Of a DNA stretch of 64,000 nucleotides, positions 27,622-34,800 are shown piece by piece. Under the pieces are notes generated by a model that worked only from the letters and a program-made list of their open reading frames with translations, ran no database searches and was not told where the DNA came from. Location of the stretch: the NCBI RefSeq assembly GCF_001653515.1, contig NZ_LYOY01000051.1, positions 1,074,001 through 1,138,000 of the forward strand, written 5' to 3'. Made by a program: the position numbers and the translations under genes. Each line of letters opens with the position of its first letter. Position 1 is the stretch's first letter. The stretch comes from Streptomyces sp. ERV7 (GTDB taxonomy: Bacteria; Actinomycetota; Actinomycetes; Streptomycetales; Streptomycetaceae).

Positions 27622-29124
27622 TCAGTAGGCCTCGAAGTATTCGCGCTGCTCCCACTCGGTGACCTGGCCCTCGGCCGGGCGCTCCTGGGCGCGCCAGGCC
27701 TCGAAGCGGGAGACCTCGCTCTCCTTGAGCTTGGCCAGGGTGGCGGCCAGCGGCTTGCCGAGCAGCTCGGCGCCCTGACCGGCCCGGAAGGCCTCCAGGG
27801 CCTCGTCGAGCGACTGCGGCAGGGTCTCGTACACGCCCTCGCCGCCGGCCGGGCGCGGGGCCGCGCCGGGGGTGGCGGTGAGCCCGTCGAAGCCCGCCGA
27901 GAGCTGGGCCGCGATGGCGAGGTACGGGTTGGCGGTGGGCTCGCCGGTCCGGTTCTCGATGTGGGTCGCGGAGCCGCCGCCGACCACGCGGAGCATCACG
28001 CTGCGGTCCTCGTAGCTCCAGCCGATCCGGGTCGGCGAGAGCGTGAACTCCGAGCTGAGGCGGCGGTAGCCGTTGATCGTCGGCACCGAGAGCAGACACA
28101 GGTCGCGGGCGCGGGCCAGCAGGCCGTCGATGTACGCCCTGCCCCGGTCCGAGATGCCGCCGCCCTCGGCCGCGAAGATGTTGCGGCCGGCCGCGTCCAT
28201 CACCGACTGGTGCAGGTGCCAGCCGCTGGGGTCGAAGCTGTCGACGCGCGGCAGCGACATGAAGGTGGCGTGGTAGCCCTGTCGCGTCGCGGTCTGCTTG
28301 ACCATGGTGCGGAACAGCAGCATCGCGTCGGCGGTGTCCAGCGCGTGCATCGGGTTGAAGGTCGTCTCGATCTGACCCGGGCCCGACTCGTGCTCGATCG
28401 ACCGCAGCGGCAGGCCGAGTTCGAGGAGCTTGAGGGCGAGCGGGCTGGTGAAGTGGGCGACCGAGTCGTAGTTGGAGTCCAGGTTGAACTGGTAGCCCGC
28501 GTTCACCGCCTCGACCTGGGGGGCCGCGCCCTGGAGGCCGAAGCCGTTGCCCGCGTTCCCGGGAGGGCCGGGCAGACGCTTCGTCAGGTACCACTCGACC
28601 TCAAGGCCGAGCACCGGGGTGAGGTCGCGGGCCGCGTACCGGGCGATCACCTGGCGCAGCACGTTGCGCGCGGAGAGCGGGTGCGGGGAGCCGTCGCGCA
28701 GATACTCGTCGCCGAGCACCCAGGCGGTGCGCGGGCCCTCGTGCGGCAGGATCTGGAAGGTCAGCGGGTCCGGCACCAGGACGAAGCTGCCCGCGCCGGC
28801 GATCTCGTCGACTCCGACGCCCGGGTCGGAGAGGTAGTCGAGCGCGGCCGCGTGGCCGGTGTCGAAGATGAAGGGCCCCGAGCTGAAGTCCATGCCGTTG
28901 CGCAGGACCGAGCGGAACGCGTCGACGGTGAGCGTCTTGGAGCGGGCCAGACCGTGCGGGTCGCCGAAGACCAGGCGGACGAGGTCGACCTCGTCGAGCG
29001 ACGCCTCGATCTGCTCGGCGGCGGCGGCCTGTTCATCGGTCCACAGGCCGAACTCGGTGACGAACGCGGGGCGTCCGACACCGCCCGACTCGGAGAAGGG
29101 GCTGGACCACGACCGGGAGAACAT
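27622..29124 (-). CDS. Glutamine synthetase-like gamma-glutamyl ligase
   Basis: A 500-residue GS-superfamily ligase (PuuA/GS-III-like branch, not GlnA). The metal-binding patterns are LGLEVEWYLTKR, SIEHESGPGQIETTF, the ATP-site WHLHQSV and the late NRTGEPTANPYLAIAAQL. Such enzymes form gamma-glutamyl amides from glutamate, ATP and an amine. L-glutamylhydrazine is reported as the hydrazine donor in kinamycin biosynthesis, so a ligase joining glutamate to hydrazine is the attractive assignment. ATG at 29124, three bases after the amidase stop, in a tight minus-strand operon. Confidence 0.9.
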   Translation of the reverse strand: MFSRSWSSPFSESGGVGRPAFVTEFGLWTDEQAAAAEQIEASLDEVDLVRLVFGDPHGLARSKTLTVDAFRSVLRNGMDFSSGPFIFDTGHAAALDYLSDPGVGVDEIAGAGSFVLVPDPLTFQILPHEGPRTAWVLGDEYLRDGSPHPLSARNVLRQVIARYAARDLTPVLGLEVEWYLTKRLPGPPGNAGNGFGLQGAAPQVEAVNAGYQFNLDSNYDSVAHFTSPLALKLLELGLPLRSIEHESGPGQIETTFNPMHALDTADAMLLFRTMVKQTATRQGYHATFMSLPRVDSFDPSGWHLHQSVMDAAGRNIFAAEGGGISDRGRAYIDGLLARARDLCLLSVPTINGYRRLSSEFTLSPTRIGWSYEDRSVMLRVVGGGSATHIENRTGEPTANPYLAIAAQLSAGFDGLTATPGAAPRPAGGEGVYETLPQSLDEALEAFRAGQGAELLGKPLAATLAKLKESEVSRFEAWRAQERPAEGQVTEWEQREYFEAY

Positions 29125-29127
29125 GGT

Positions 29128-30507
29128 TTACAGGATCCTTTCGGTTACTCGGTCCGGTGCGGCCGGCAGGGGCCCGAGGTCCGCCTCAAGACGGCGTGCG
29201 GCTGACAGGACCAGATCGTCCGCCCCGAACGGGCCCACGAGTTGGAGCCCCACCGGGAGACCGGCGCGGGTGAGTCCGGCCGGGAGGGAAACGGCCGGCT
29301 GGCCAGTCATATTGAAGGGATACGTGGCGGGTGTCCACGCCAGCCAGAGCAGGTCCTGTGGACGGTTCGCCCACTGGGGGCCGATCGCGTGGGGGTCGAA
29401 CGGCTCGATGGGCACGGTGGCCATGGCCAGCAGGTCGTACCGGTCGAAGATCTCGTGCAGTCTGGTGCGCAGCGCGAGCCGCACCTCCTCGGCCCGCATC
29501 ACCGTCGCGCCGCTGAGGGTGCGCCCGTGCCGGACGATCGCGAGGCGGCCCGGGTCGCACCACTCCTCGTCGGCGGGCGAGGTGGAGGCGGCGTCACTGG
29601 CGGCGAGGATGTCGACGAGGGCCGGATACGGGTCGCGGAAGGGCACCTCTATCCGCTCGACGTGATGGCCCTGCGAGGCGAGCGCGGGCAACGCCTGCTC
29701 GCTGACCCGGCGGATCTCCGGCGAGGTGCCAGGGAACTCGATCCAGCCGATCCGCAGCGAGCGGCGCTCGCCCGGTACGTCGGCCGCGCCGATCAGCGAG
29801 TCCGGGTCGCCCGGGTGCCCGCCGGTGATCACCGAGGCGAGCTCGATGACGTCCGGCACGGTCCGCGCGATCGGCCCCTGGTGGGAGAGCCGGTCGGCGC
29901 AGGCGGGCACATAGGGCACCTTGGCGAAGGACGGCTTGTAGCCGACCACGCCGCAGAACGCGGCGGGGATGCGGATCGAGCCCGCGCCGTCGGTGCCGAG
30001 CGCCCCCGAGCCGAGGCCCGCGGCCACCGCGGCCGCGGCGCCGCCGCTGGAGCCGCCGGCGGTGAGGTCGGGGTCCCACGGGTTGCGGGTGGGCGGCGCC
30101 ACCCGGCTGACCGTGGAGGCGCTCCAGCCGTACTCCGACGTCGTGGTCTTGCCCACGACGATCGCACCGGCGGCCCGGAGCCGCGCGACCGAGGGCGCGT
30201 CGGCCCGGGCCCGCCGGTTCTCCAGGAGGGACCCGCGGGCGGTGGGCAGGTCCCCGGTCTGGATGAGGTCCTTCACCGAGACGGTGATCCCGAGCAGCGG
30301 CTGCCGCTCGAACGCCGCCCGGCCCAGCTCGCGGATCCGGGCGTCGGCCAGCTCGGCCTCCCGTACGGCCTCGTCGCCCGCGACCGAGACGAACGCCCCG
30401 AGCTCGATGTCGGTCTTCTGGATCGCGGTGAGGACCGACTGGACGTGCTCGGCCGCGGTGAGCTCGCCCCGGGCGAGGAGCTCGCGTATGTCACCGATGG
30501 AGGTCAA
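29128..30507 (-). CDS. Amidase signature-family enzyme
   Basis: A 459-residue amidase-signature enzyme with all three catalytic residues visible: Lys in VSVKDLIQTG, Ser in TAGGSSGGAAAAVAAGLGSG and Ser in DGAGSIRIPAAFCG. These hydrolyse or transfer amide bonds. The best start is a TTG at 30507, five bases after AAGGAGAT; a TTG five codons earlier would bury that ribosome site inside the gene. In the hydrazine cassette it may cleave or rearrange an amide or hydrazide. It lies between the 639-residue unknown protein and the glutamine-synthetase-like gene. Confidence 0.92.
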   Translation of the reverse strand: MTSIGDIRELLARGELTAAEHVQSVLTAIQKTDIELGAFVSVAGDEAVREAELADARIRELGRAAFERQPLLGITVSVKDLIQTGDLPTARGSLLENRRARADAPSVARLRAAGAIVVGKTTTSEYGWSASTVSRVAPPTRNPWDPDLTAGGSSGGAAAAVAAGLGSGALGTDGAGSIRIPAAFCGVVGYKPSFAKVPYVPACADRLSHQGPIARTVPDVIELASVITGGHPGDPDSLIGAADVPGERRSLRIGWIEFPGTSPEIRRVSEQALPALASQGHHVERIEVPFRDPYPALVDILAASDAASTSPADEEWCDPGRLAIVRHGRTLSGATVMRAEEVRLALRTRLHEIFDRYDLLAMATVPIEPFDPHAIGPQWANRPQDLLWLAWTPATYPFNMTGQPAVSLPAGLTRAGLPVGLQLVGPFGADDLVLSAARRLEADLGPLPAAPDRVTERIL

Positions 30508-30540
30508 CGGATCTCCTTGCAAGGACAGGTGGGACGCCGG

Positions 30541-32460
30541 TCACGACACCTGGTGCGGCTGCCTGGCGTTGGCCGCCGCGGCCTGGACCGACTGGAGGTG
30601 CCACTCGGAGTCGAAGGCGGTGACCTCGATGTCCTCGCCCTCGGCCACCAGCGCGGCGGCGGCGCTCATGGCGCCGGCGATGAACCCGGAGGTCCGGTGG
30701 GCGGCGAGCAGGTCGCTCTCGTCGAACGGCCGGCCGTCGCAGCGCAGCAGGCGCAGGTCCATGAACCCGTTGAACTTCCGGTCCATCACCTCGACCGACT
30801 GCGGGCTGCGGATGCTGAAGCGCACCTTGGTGGCGACATGGCCGTGGTGGTGCTGGTCGGAGTAGAAGGCGACGTCCGGGATGGTCGGCGGGATGAAGTG
30901 GTCCCGCTCCACCACGGCGGGCACCTTGGGCAGGTTGCCGGCGATGAAGTGCCAGGAGTTGTACTGCATCCGCGACGACATCGCCCAGGCGTTGTCGGCG
31001 AGCTGGAGCACCGAGTCCTCGTAGTGGCGCTTGGCCGCCGGGGCGGGCACCACGCAGCAGAAGAAGTCGGTGATGTCCCACTTGGTGATCTCGGTCCAGC
31101 TCTGCTCGCGCAGGGCTCGCATGAGTTCGGGGATGGAACGCATGCCCCGGCTCATCGCGAAGTCGGCCTCGAAGACATCGGTGGCACCGGCCACCGTCTC
31201 GTACACCAGGGCTTCGAGCCCGGTGCCGAAGTCGCCGTGCGGCCGCGCCAGCCAGCCGGGAGAGGCGGCCAGGCTCGCGCTCAGCTCCTCGAAGGTGGCG
31301 CCGGTGACCGGCAGCCGCTCGCTGAGGCGCTCGCTGAGCTCCGCCTCGCGCTGCTTCGATGCCTCGCCGTACGGCCCGGCCAGGCGCTCGATCTTGTGCA
31401 TCAGCGCGCCGTGGATCTCGCGGTAGAGCTGGGCGTTGGGCAGTACGTGCCCGACGCGGCGCTCGCGCAGCGCCATGGCGAGGGAGTTGAGCGCCTCGAC
31501 GCGGTGCGTGGGGGCGGCCGGGACCGGCTCGCCGCCGGGCACCGCGTTGTAGTTCCCGCGGGTGCGCTCCAGCATGAACGCCAGGTGGTCCAGGGTGAGC
31601 TGGGTGCCGTTGGCCTCCTCGATCCGGCCGGCGCCCGCCGACCGCACGAGCAGGGTGAGGCAGACCACCAGCATCGCGTCGTGGTCGGACCAGCGCTCCA
31701 TCTCGACGCCGAGCAGGCTGCTGAACGTCTCGCTGGGGTGGCCGGCCCAGAGGGTCTTGCCGATGAGGTTGTTGCCCTCGCGGAAGTTGGTGTAGAGCTT
31801 CCCCTCCTGGTGGAGGACGAAGGGGGCGGTCCGCAGCGCGGACTCCCGTACCGTCTCCAGGAGTTCGTCGCGGGCCGGGGTGCCGAGCGCGGCCAGCCAC
31901 TGGCGGCAGTCGACGACCTGGTCGGCGTAGCGGGCGGCGGCGCGGTTGACCTCGCTCTCGTAGTCGAGCAGGTCCTGCGCCGACCACGGCACGTCGATCA
32001 CGCCGTCGACCAGGTTCTCCTCGTCGGCGAGCGAGCCCTGGGAGGGGACGCGGATGACGATGCGGCCGGTGGTGGTCAGACCCAGCTCACCCAGGAACGC
32101 CGGGCGCTCCTTGGTGTCACGCACCGGGGCGGGCAGGTCCTCCTCGCGCCACGAGATGCCGCAGAGCACCTTGAGTGCCGCCTCGTCGGCGGTGCGCAGC
32201 GCGCGCAGCTGGACGTCGCCGGGGACATGGCCGTCCAGGGTGAGCAGCGCGTTCACCGCCGTCCGCAGATCGGGGGCGTCGACGGCCTTCTCCCAGGCGC
32301 GCTTGAGGAGGGTGGGGAAACCGGCCTCCTCGTCCTTCAGCCGGTCCGGCTTCGGCGTGGCGCCGGCCACCGCGCCCAGGCGGCTGGGCCGGCGGCTCTG
32401 CCGCTTCTTGGCGTTGATGGCCCGGCGCGAAGTGCCGTTGCGCTCAGCGAAACTTGTCAT
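30541..32460 (-). CDS. Large conserved protein of unknown function in the hydrazine cassette
   Basis: I do not recognise a named domain in this 639-residue protein. It has a basic N-terminus (NAKKRQSRRPSRLGAV), no signal peptide and no obvious membrane segment. Possible metal or cofactor ligands are the DQHHHGHVATKVRFS stretch and HFIPP nearby, a CC pair in DFFCCVVP, and NYNAVPGGEP. Its start overlaps the ferredoxin stop by 4 bases, so the two are made together and may interact. A large hypothetical protein accompanies ferredoxin, amidase, GS and lyase genes in kinamycin/lomaiviticin-type clusters. As the one enzyme-sized protein without an assigned reaction it is a candidate for nitrogen-nitrogen bond formation. 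Confidence 0.85.
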   Translation of the reverse strand: MTSFAERNGTSRRAINAKKRQSRRPSRLGAVAGATPKPDRLKDEEAGFPTLLKRAWEKAVDAPDLRTAVNALLTLDGHVPGDVQLRALRTADEAALKVLCGISWREEDLPAPVRDTKERPAFLGELGLTTTGRIVIRVPSQGSLADEENLVDGVIDVPWSAQDLLDYESEVNRAAARYADQVVDCRQWLAALGTPARDELLETVRESALRTAPFVLHQEGKLYTNFREGNNLIGKTLWAGHPSETFSSLLGVEMERWSDHDAMLVVCLTLLVRSAGAGRIEEANGTQLTLDHLAFMLERTRGNYNAVPGGEPVPAAPTHRVEALNSLAMALRERRVGHVLPNAQLYREIHGALMHKIERLAGPYGEASKQREAELSERLSERLPVTGATFEELSASLAASPGWLARPHGDFGTGLEALVYETVAGATDVFEADFAMSRGMRSIPELMRALREQSWTEITKWDITDFFCCVVPAPAAKRHYEDSVLQLADNAWAMSSRMQYNSWHFIAGNLPKVPAVVERDHFIPPTIPDVAFYSDQHHHGHVATKVRFSIRSPQSVEVMDRKFNGFMDLRLLRCDGRPFDESDLLAAHRTSGFIAGAMSAAAALVAEGEDIEVTAFDSEWHLQSVQAAAANARQPHQVS

Positions 32461-32807
32461 GACACACCCTCAGCGGTAAGCCCGATGTGGTTCCACATCT
32501 CGTCGGACGTCGGGGTCCAGTCCTCGTCCACGTAGATGCAGTCGACGGGGCACTCCAGGACGCACTTGGGGCAGCCCGAGCACAGCTCGGGGATGATGAC
32601 GACGTCGAGCCCGTTGTCGAAGATGGCGTTGAACTCGGGCGGGCAGGCACGCAGGCAGGTGTCGCAGGTGATGCACTCGGCCCGCTCGATGCGGCGCGGC
32701 GGCTTCTTCCACGTCTCGCTGCGCTGTCGCTCGGCGATCACCTTGTTGCGCCCGGATACCGAGCCTTCCACCTCGTCGAGTGAGTCGTCCGAAGTATTCG
32801 TGGGCAT
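32457..32807 (-). CDS. Ferredoxin, two 4Fe-4S clusters
   Basis: A 116-residue ferredoxin and first gene of the operon. Cluster motifs are CITCDTCLRACPPEF and CSGCPKCVLECPVDCIY, giving eight cysteines for two 4Fe-4S clusters; the spacing around CPPEF is slightly unusual. An N-terminal extension of about 45 residues is acidic, then basic (SETWKKPPRRIERAE). ATG at 32807 follows GAGGGGGG. It probably supplies electrons to the 639-residue protein, whose gene overlaps by 4 bases. Ferredoxins recur in diazo-angucycline clusters. Confidence 0.93.
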   Translation of the reverse strand: MPTNTSDDSLDEVEGSVSGRNKVIAERQRSETWKKPPRRIERAECITCDTCLRACPPEFNAIFDNGLDVVIIPELCSGCPKCVLECPVDCIYVDEDWTPTSDEMWNHIGLTAEGVS

Positions 32808-33532
32808 GTGGCCCCCCTCTTGTCCTGTTTCGCTCGTGACCACGTAAGAGAGCATCAATAGCGCGCCGCACTTCGGCGACGTCGGCCAGAATTACACGGA
32901 GGCCCGCTTCATGGGAACGGCGGGCGAGCGGTGTGCAGGCGCGGATCAAAACGTGTGGTGGATTCCTGCTGGAGGGAATCTTGAATCGCGCGGACTCTTG
33001 ATAATCCCCGGTTCCGCAAGGGGACGCAATATGCTCAAGTCAGCACGCCGCAGACGCTGGTACGGCGGCCCGAAGGACCCCGCGATGGGCCATCTGACCT
33101 GCGAGGATCTGGGAGTGTGAGCCGGGGCGGCGGCCGGTCGGCCGAGGGCCTGGGGGTCACGACGCACGAAGGTATACGCGAAGCGCGTCCGTGCAACCGC
33201 GGAACTTTCGCAGTCGAACACCTTGTGCGCGCCGCGCCGCGCGGCAACTTCACGCGCGGCTGCTTACTGGTGTCACCTTACCGTTTTTTGGGCTTGGTGT
33301 CCGTTATCCATTCCGGTGCGCATTTCCGCTTCACCGGCCTATGGGTGAGGCAAAGGAATCCCGTGATCGACGCGGTCCAAAAGGTGATCGACGCCACCCG
33401 GTAAGAGGCGCTCGGGTATGCGGTCGACGGGCGGGTGGGGATTTTCCCGGGACGTCAATTGTTCAACGAGAGCGAAGTGCGGGCGAGGCCCGGGGGAGCC
33501 GCGGACGCGAGCGGTGTTCGAGGCGCGCGCAA
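32808..33532. other. 725-base region without a recognisable gene
   Basis: It holds the leader and presumably the promoter of the minus-strand hydrazine operon. Composition is mixed, with AT-richer stretches near 32840-32880 and 33270-33370 that differ from coding DNA. Small open frames exist but lack ribosome sites or codon bias. The ECF-side terminator lies at its right edge. Confidence 0.5.
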
Positions 33533-33571
33533 GCGGCGCGCCACCGGGTCGAACACCCGGTGGCGCGCCGC
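33533..33571. terminator. Terminator after the first ECF sigma gene
   Basis: Perfect 17-base stem (GCGGCGCGCCACCGGGT and its complement) with a 5-base loop, 55 bases beyond the minus-strand sigma factor stop. Confidence 0.8.
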
Positions 33572-33625
33572 GGTGGTGCCGGACGTCACCTCAACGAGGG
33601 CCGCGGTACGCGGAGTCGTCCCTCC

Positions 33626-34561
33626 TCATTCGCCCAGGATCGTCAGATCGGTCCGGCTGAGCCGGTCCGGAGCGGCCCGCATGTCGATGCCGGTGATCCG
33701 CTCGTCCACGATCGTGAAGCCGAAGACGACCCTCGGCCGGCCGCGCGGCGCCCACACCGCGCCCACCGACCCGTCCACCAGCGCCAGTCGGGCATAGCGG
33801 GCCCGCCCCGAGAACGTCCGCGCCACCGAGGGCGCGCCCCGCACCTCCGTCGGCGCGCCCGCCGCCACCGCCTCCGGGTCGGCGTGCAGCACCACGTCCG
33901 GGTCGAGCATCGCGATCAGGGTGTCGAAGTCGCCGCCGCGCGAGGCGGTCAGGAATGAGTCCACTATCCGCCGCAGCCGGTCCGGGCCGTCGTCCGGCAG
34001 CGGGTCGACGCTCTGCACCCGTACGCGCGCCCGGCCCGCGAGGCCACGGGCGGCCTCCGGCCCGGCGACGCCGACGATCGGCGCGATCTCCTCGTACGGC
34101 AGACCGAAGAGGTCGTGCAGGACGAACGCCATCCGCTCCGCCGGGTCCAGCGTCTCCAGGACGACGAGGAGCGCCAGGCCCACCGAGTCGGCCAGCAACT
34201 CCTCGTGGACCGGGCCCATCCGGGACAGGTCCGCCGCCAGCGCGTCGGGCAGCGGGGCCTCCAGGTCGTCCGGCGCCCGGCGCGCCGCGGGCACCCGCGG
34301 CAGCAGGGGAGCGGCCGGGGAAACCGTTCTGCGCGTGCGCAGCCGGTCAAGGGAGACGTTCGCGACCACTGTCATCAGCCAGGCGGGCAGGCCCCGGACA
34401 CCCTCGTCCGTGGCGTCGTCGCCGCTGTCGATGATCTGTAACCACGCTTCCTCGACGGCTTCGTCGGCCTCGTTCAGCGTCCCCAGCATCCGGTACGCCA
34501 CGGCCCGCAGATGCGGGCGGTTCTCCTCGAATCGCCGCGCCAGCCATTCGCCGTCGTCCAT
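33626..34561 (-). CDS. ECF sigma factor with SnoaL-like C-terminus (SigJ/ECF41 type), copy 1
   Basis: A 311-residue sigma factor. Region 2 includes NRPHLRAVAYRMLGTLNEAD (about residues 13-33). Region 4 has LETLDPAERMAFVLHDLFGL and PYEEIAPIVGV (about 130-165). A SnoaL-like C-terminal domain (about 190-305) replaces a separate anti-sigma factor, as in ECF41/SigJ proteins. ATG at 34561. A perfect ECF41-type promoter (TGTCACA-N16-CGTC) lies 85 bases upstream on the same strand, so it probably drives its own gene. It is divergent from an MMPL exporter preceded by two similar promoters. A paralogue lies at 38097. Confidence 0.93.
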   Translation of the reverse strand: MDDGEWLARRFEENRPHLRAVAYRMLGTLNEADEAVEEAWLQIIDSGDDATDEGVRGLPAWLMTVVANVSLDRLRTRRTVSPAAPLLPRVPAARRAPDDLEAPLPDALAADLSRMGPVHEELLADSVGLALLVVLETLDPAERMAFVLHDLFGLPYEEIAPIVGVAGPEAARGLAGRARVRVQSVDPLPDDGPDRLRRIVDSFLTASRGGDFDTLIAMLDPDVVLHADPEAVAAGAPTEVRGAPSVARTFSGRARYARLALVDGSVGAVWAPRGRPRVVFGFTIVDERITGIDMRAAPDRLSRTDLTILGE

Positions 34562-34562
34562 C

Positions 34563-34589
34563 GGTCACATTCCTCCGTCGCGCTCCGTC
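34563..34589 (+). promoter_or_regulatory. ECF41-type promoter toward the MMPL gene (distal)
   Basis: GGTCACA, 16 bases, then CGTC followed by AG. It matches the known ECF41 promoter pattern TGTCACA-N16-CGTC except at the first base. It reads toward the MMPL exporter and lies next to the start of the divergent sigma gene. Confidence 0.55.
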
Positions 34590-34610
34590 AGTGAGTGACG
34601 AACGCGTCAC

Positions 34611-34637
34611 GGTCACACCCTCTGGCCACGTTCCGTC
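34611..34637 (+). promoter_or_regulatory. ECF41-type promoter toward the MMPL gene (proximal)
   Basis: A second GGTCACA-N16-CGTC, 48 bases downstream of the first and 164 bases before the MMPL start. Confidence 0.6.
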
Positions 34638-34645
34638 ATAGCAGT

Positions 34646-34672
34646 GACGAACAAAACCCAGCTCATGTGACA
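34646..34672 (-). promoter_or_regulatory. ECF41-type autoregulatory promoter of the sigma gene
   Basis: On the minus strand TGTCACA, exactly 16 bases, then CGTC: a perfect match to the ECF41 consensus. It reads into the sigma factor gene whose start is 85 bases away. Confidence 0.75.
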
Positions 34673-34683
34673 GGAAGAGGTAC

Positions 34684-34707
34684 CCCGATCGAGTCGAGGC
34701 GATCGGG
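34684..34707. promoter_or_regulatory. 8-8-8 inverted repeat in the MMPL leader
   Basis: CCCGATCG and CGATCGGG around 8 bases. A second repeat, TCGAAC-N7-GTTCGA, lies at 34726-34744. Both fall between the sigma-dependent promoters and the MMPL start, so they could be operators or a leader RNA structure. Confidence 0.45.
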
Positions 34708-34800
34708 TCGTACAGGGGAGGCCCCTCGAACAACCAGAGTTCGACCGAGCCCTGAGCGCCGCACTGGCCGCGCAGGACTCCCGACCCTTAGCGAGCAGTC

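Noticed and set aside
27622..29124. Primary-metabolism glutamine synthetase (GlnA)
   Set aside because: Sequence belongs to the PuuA/GS-III-like branch and sits in the hydrazine-type operon.
29242..32535. Plus-strand open frame of about 1097 codons
   Set aside because: Antisense to the amidase and the 639-residue gene, which have proper motifs, overlaps and ribosome sites. No motif in the plus-strand product.
32911..33404. Small frames between the ferredoxin gene and the sigma factor
   Set aside because: No family resemblance, and composition unlike the coding DNA around them.
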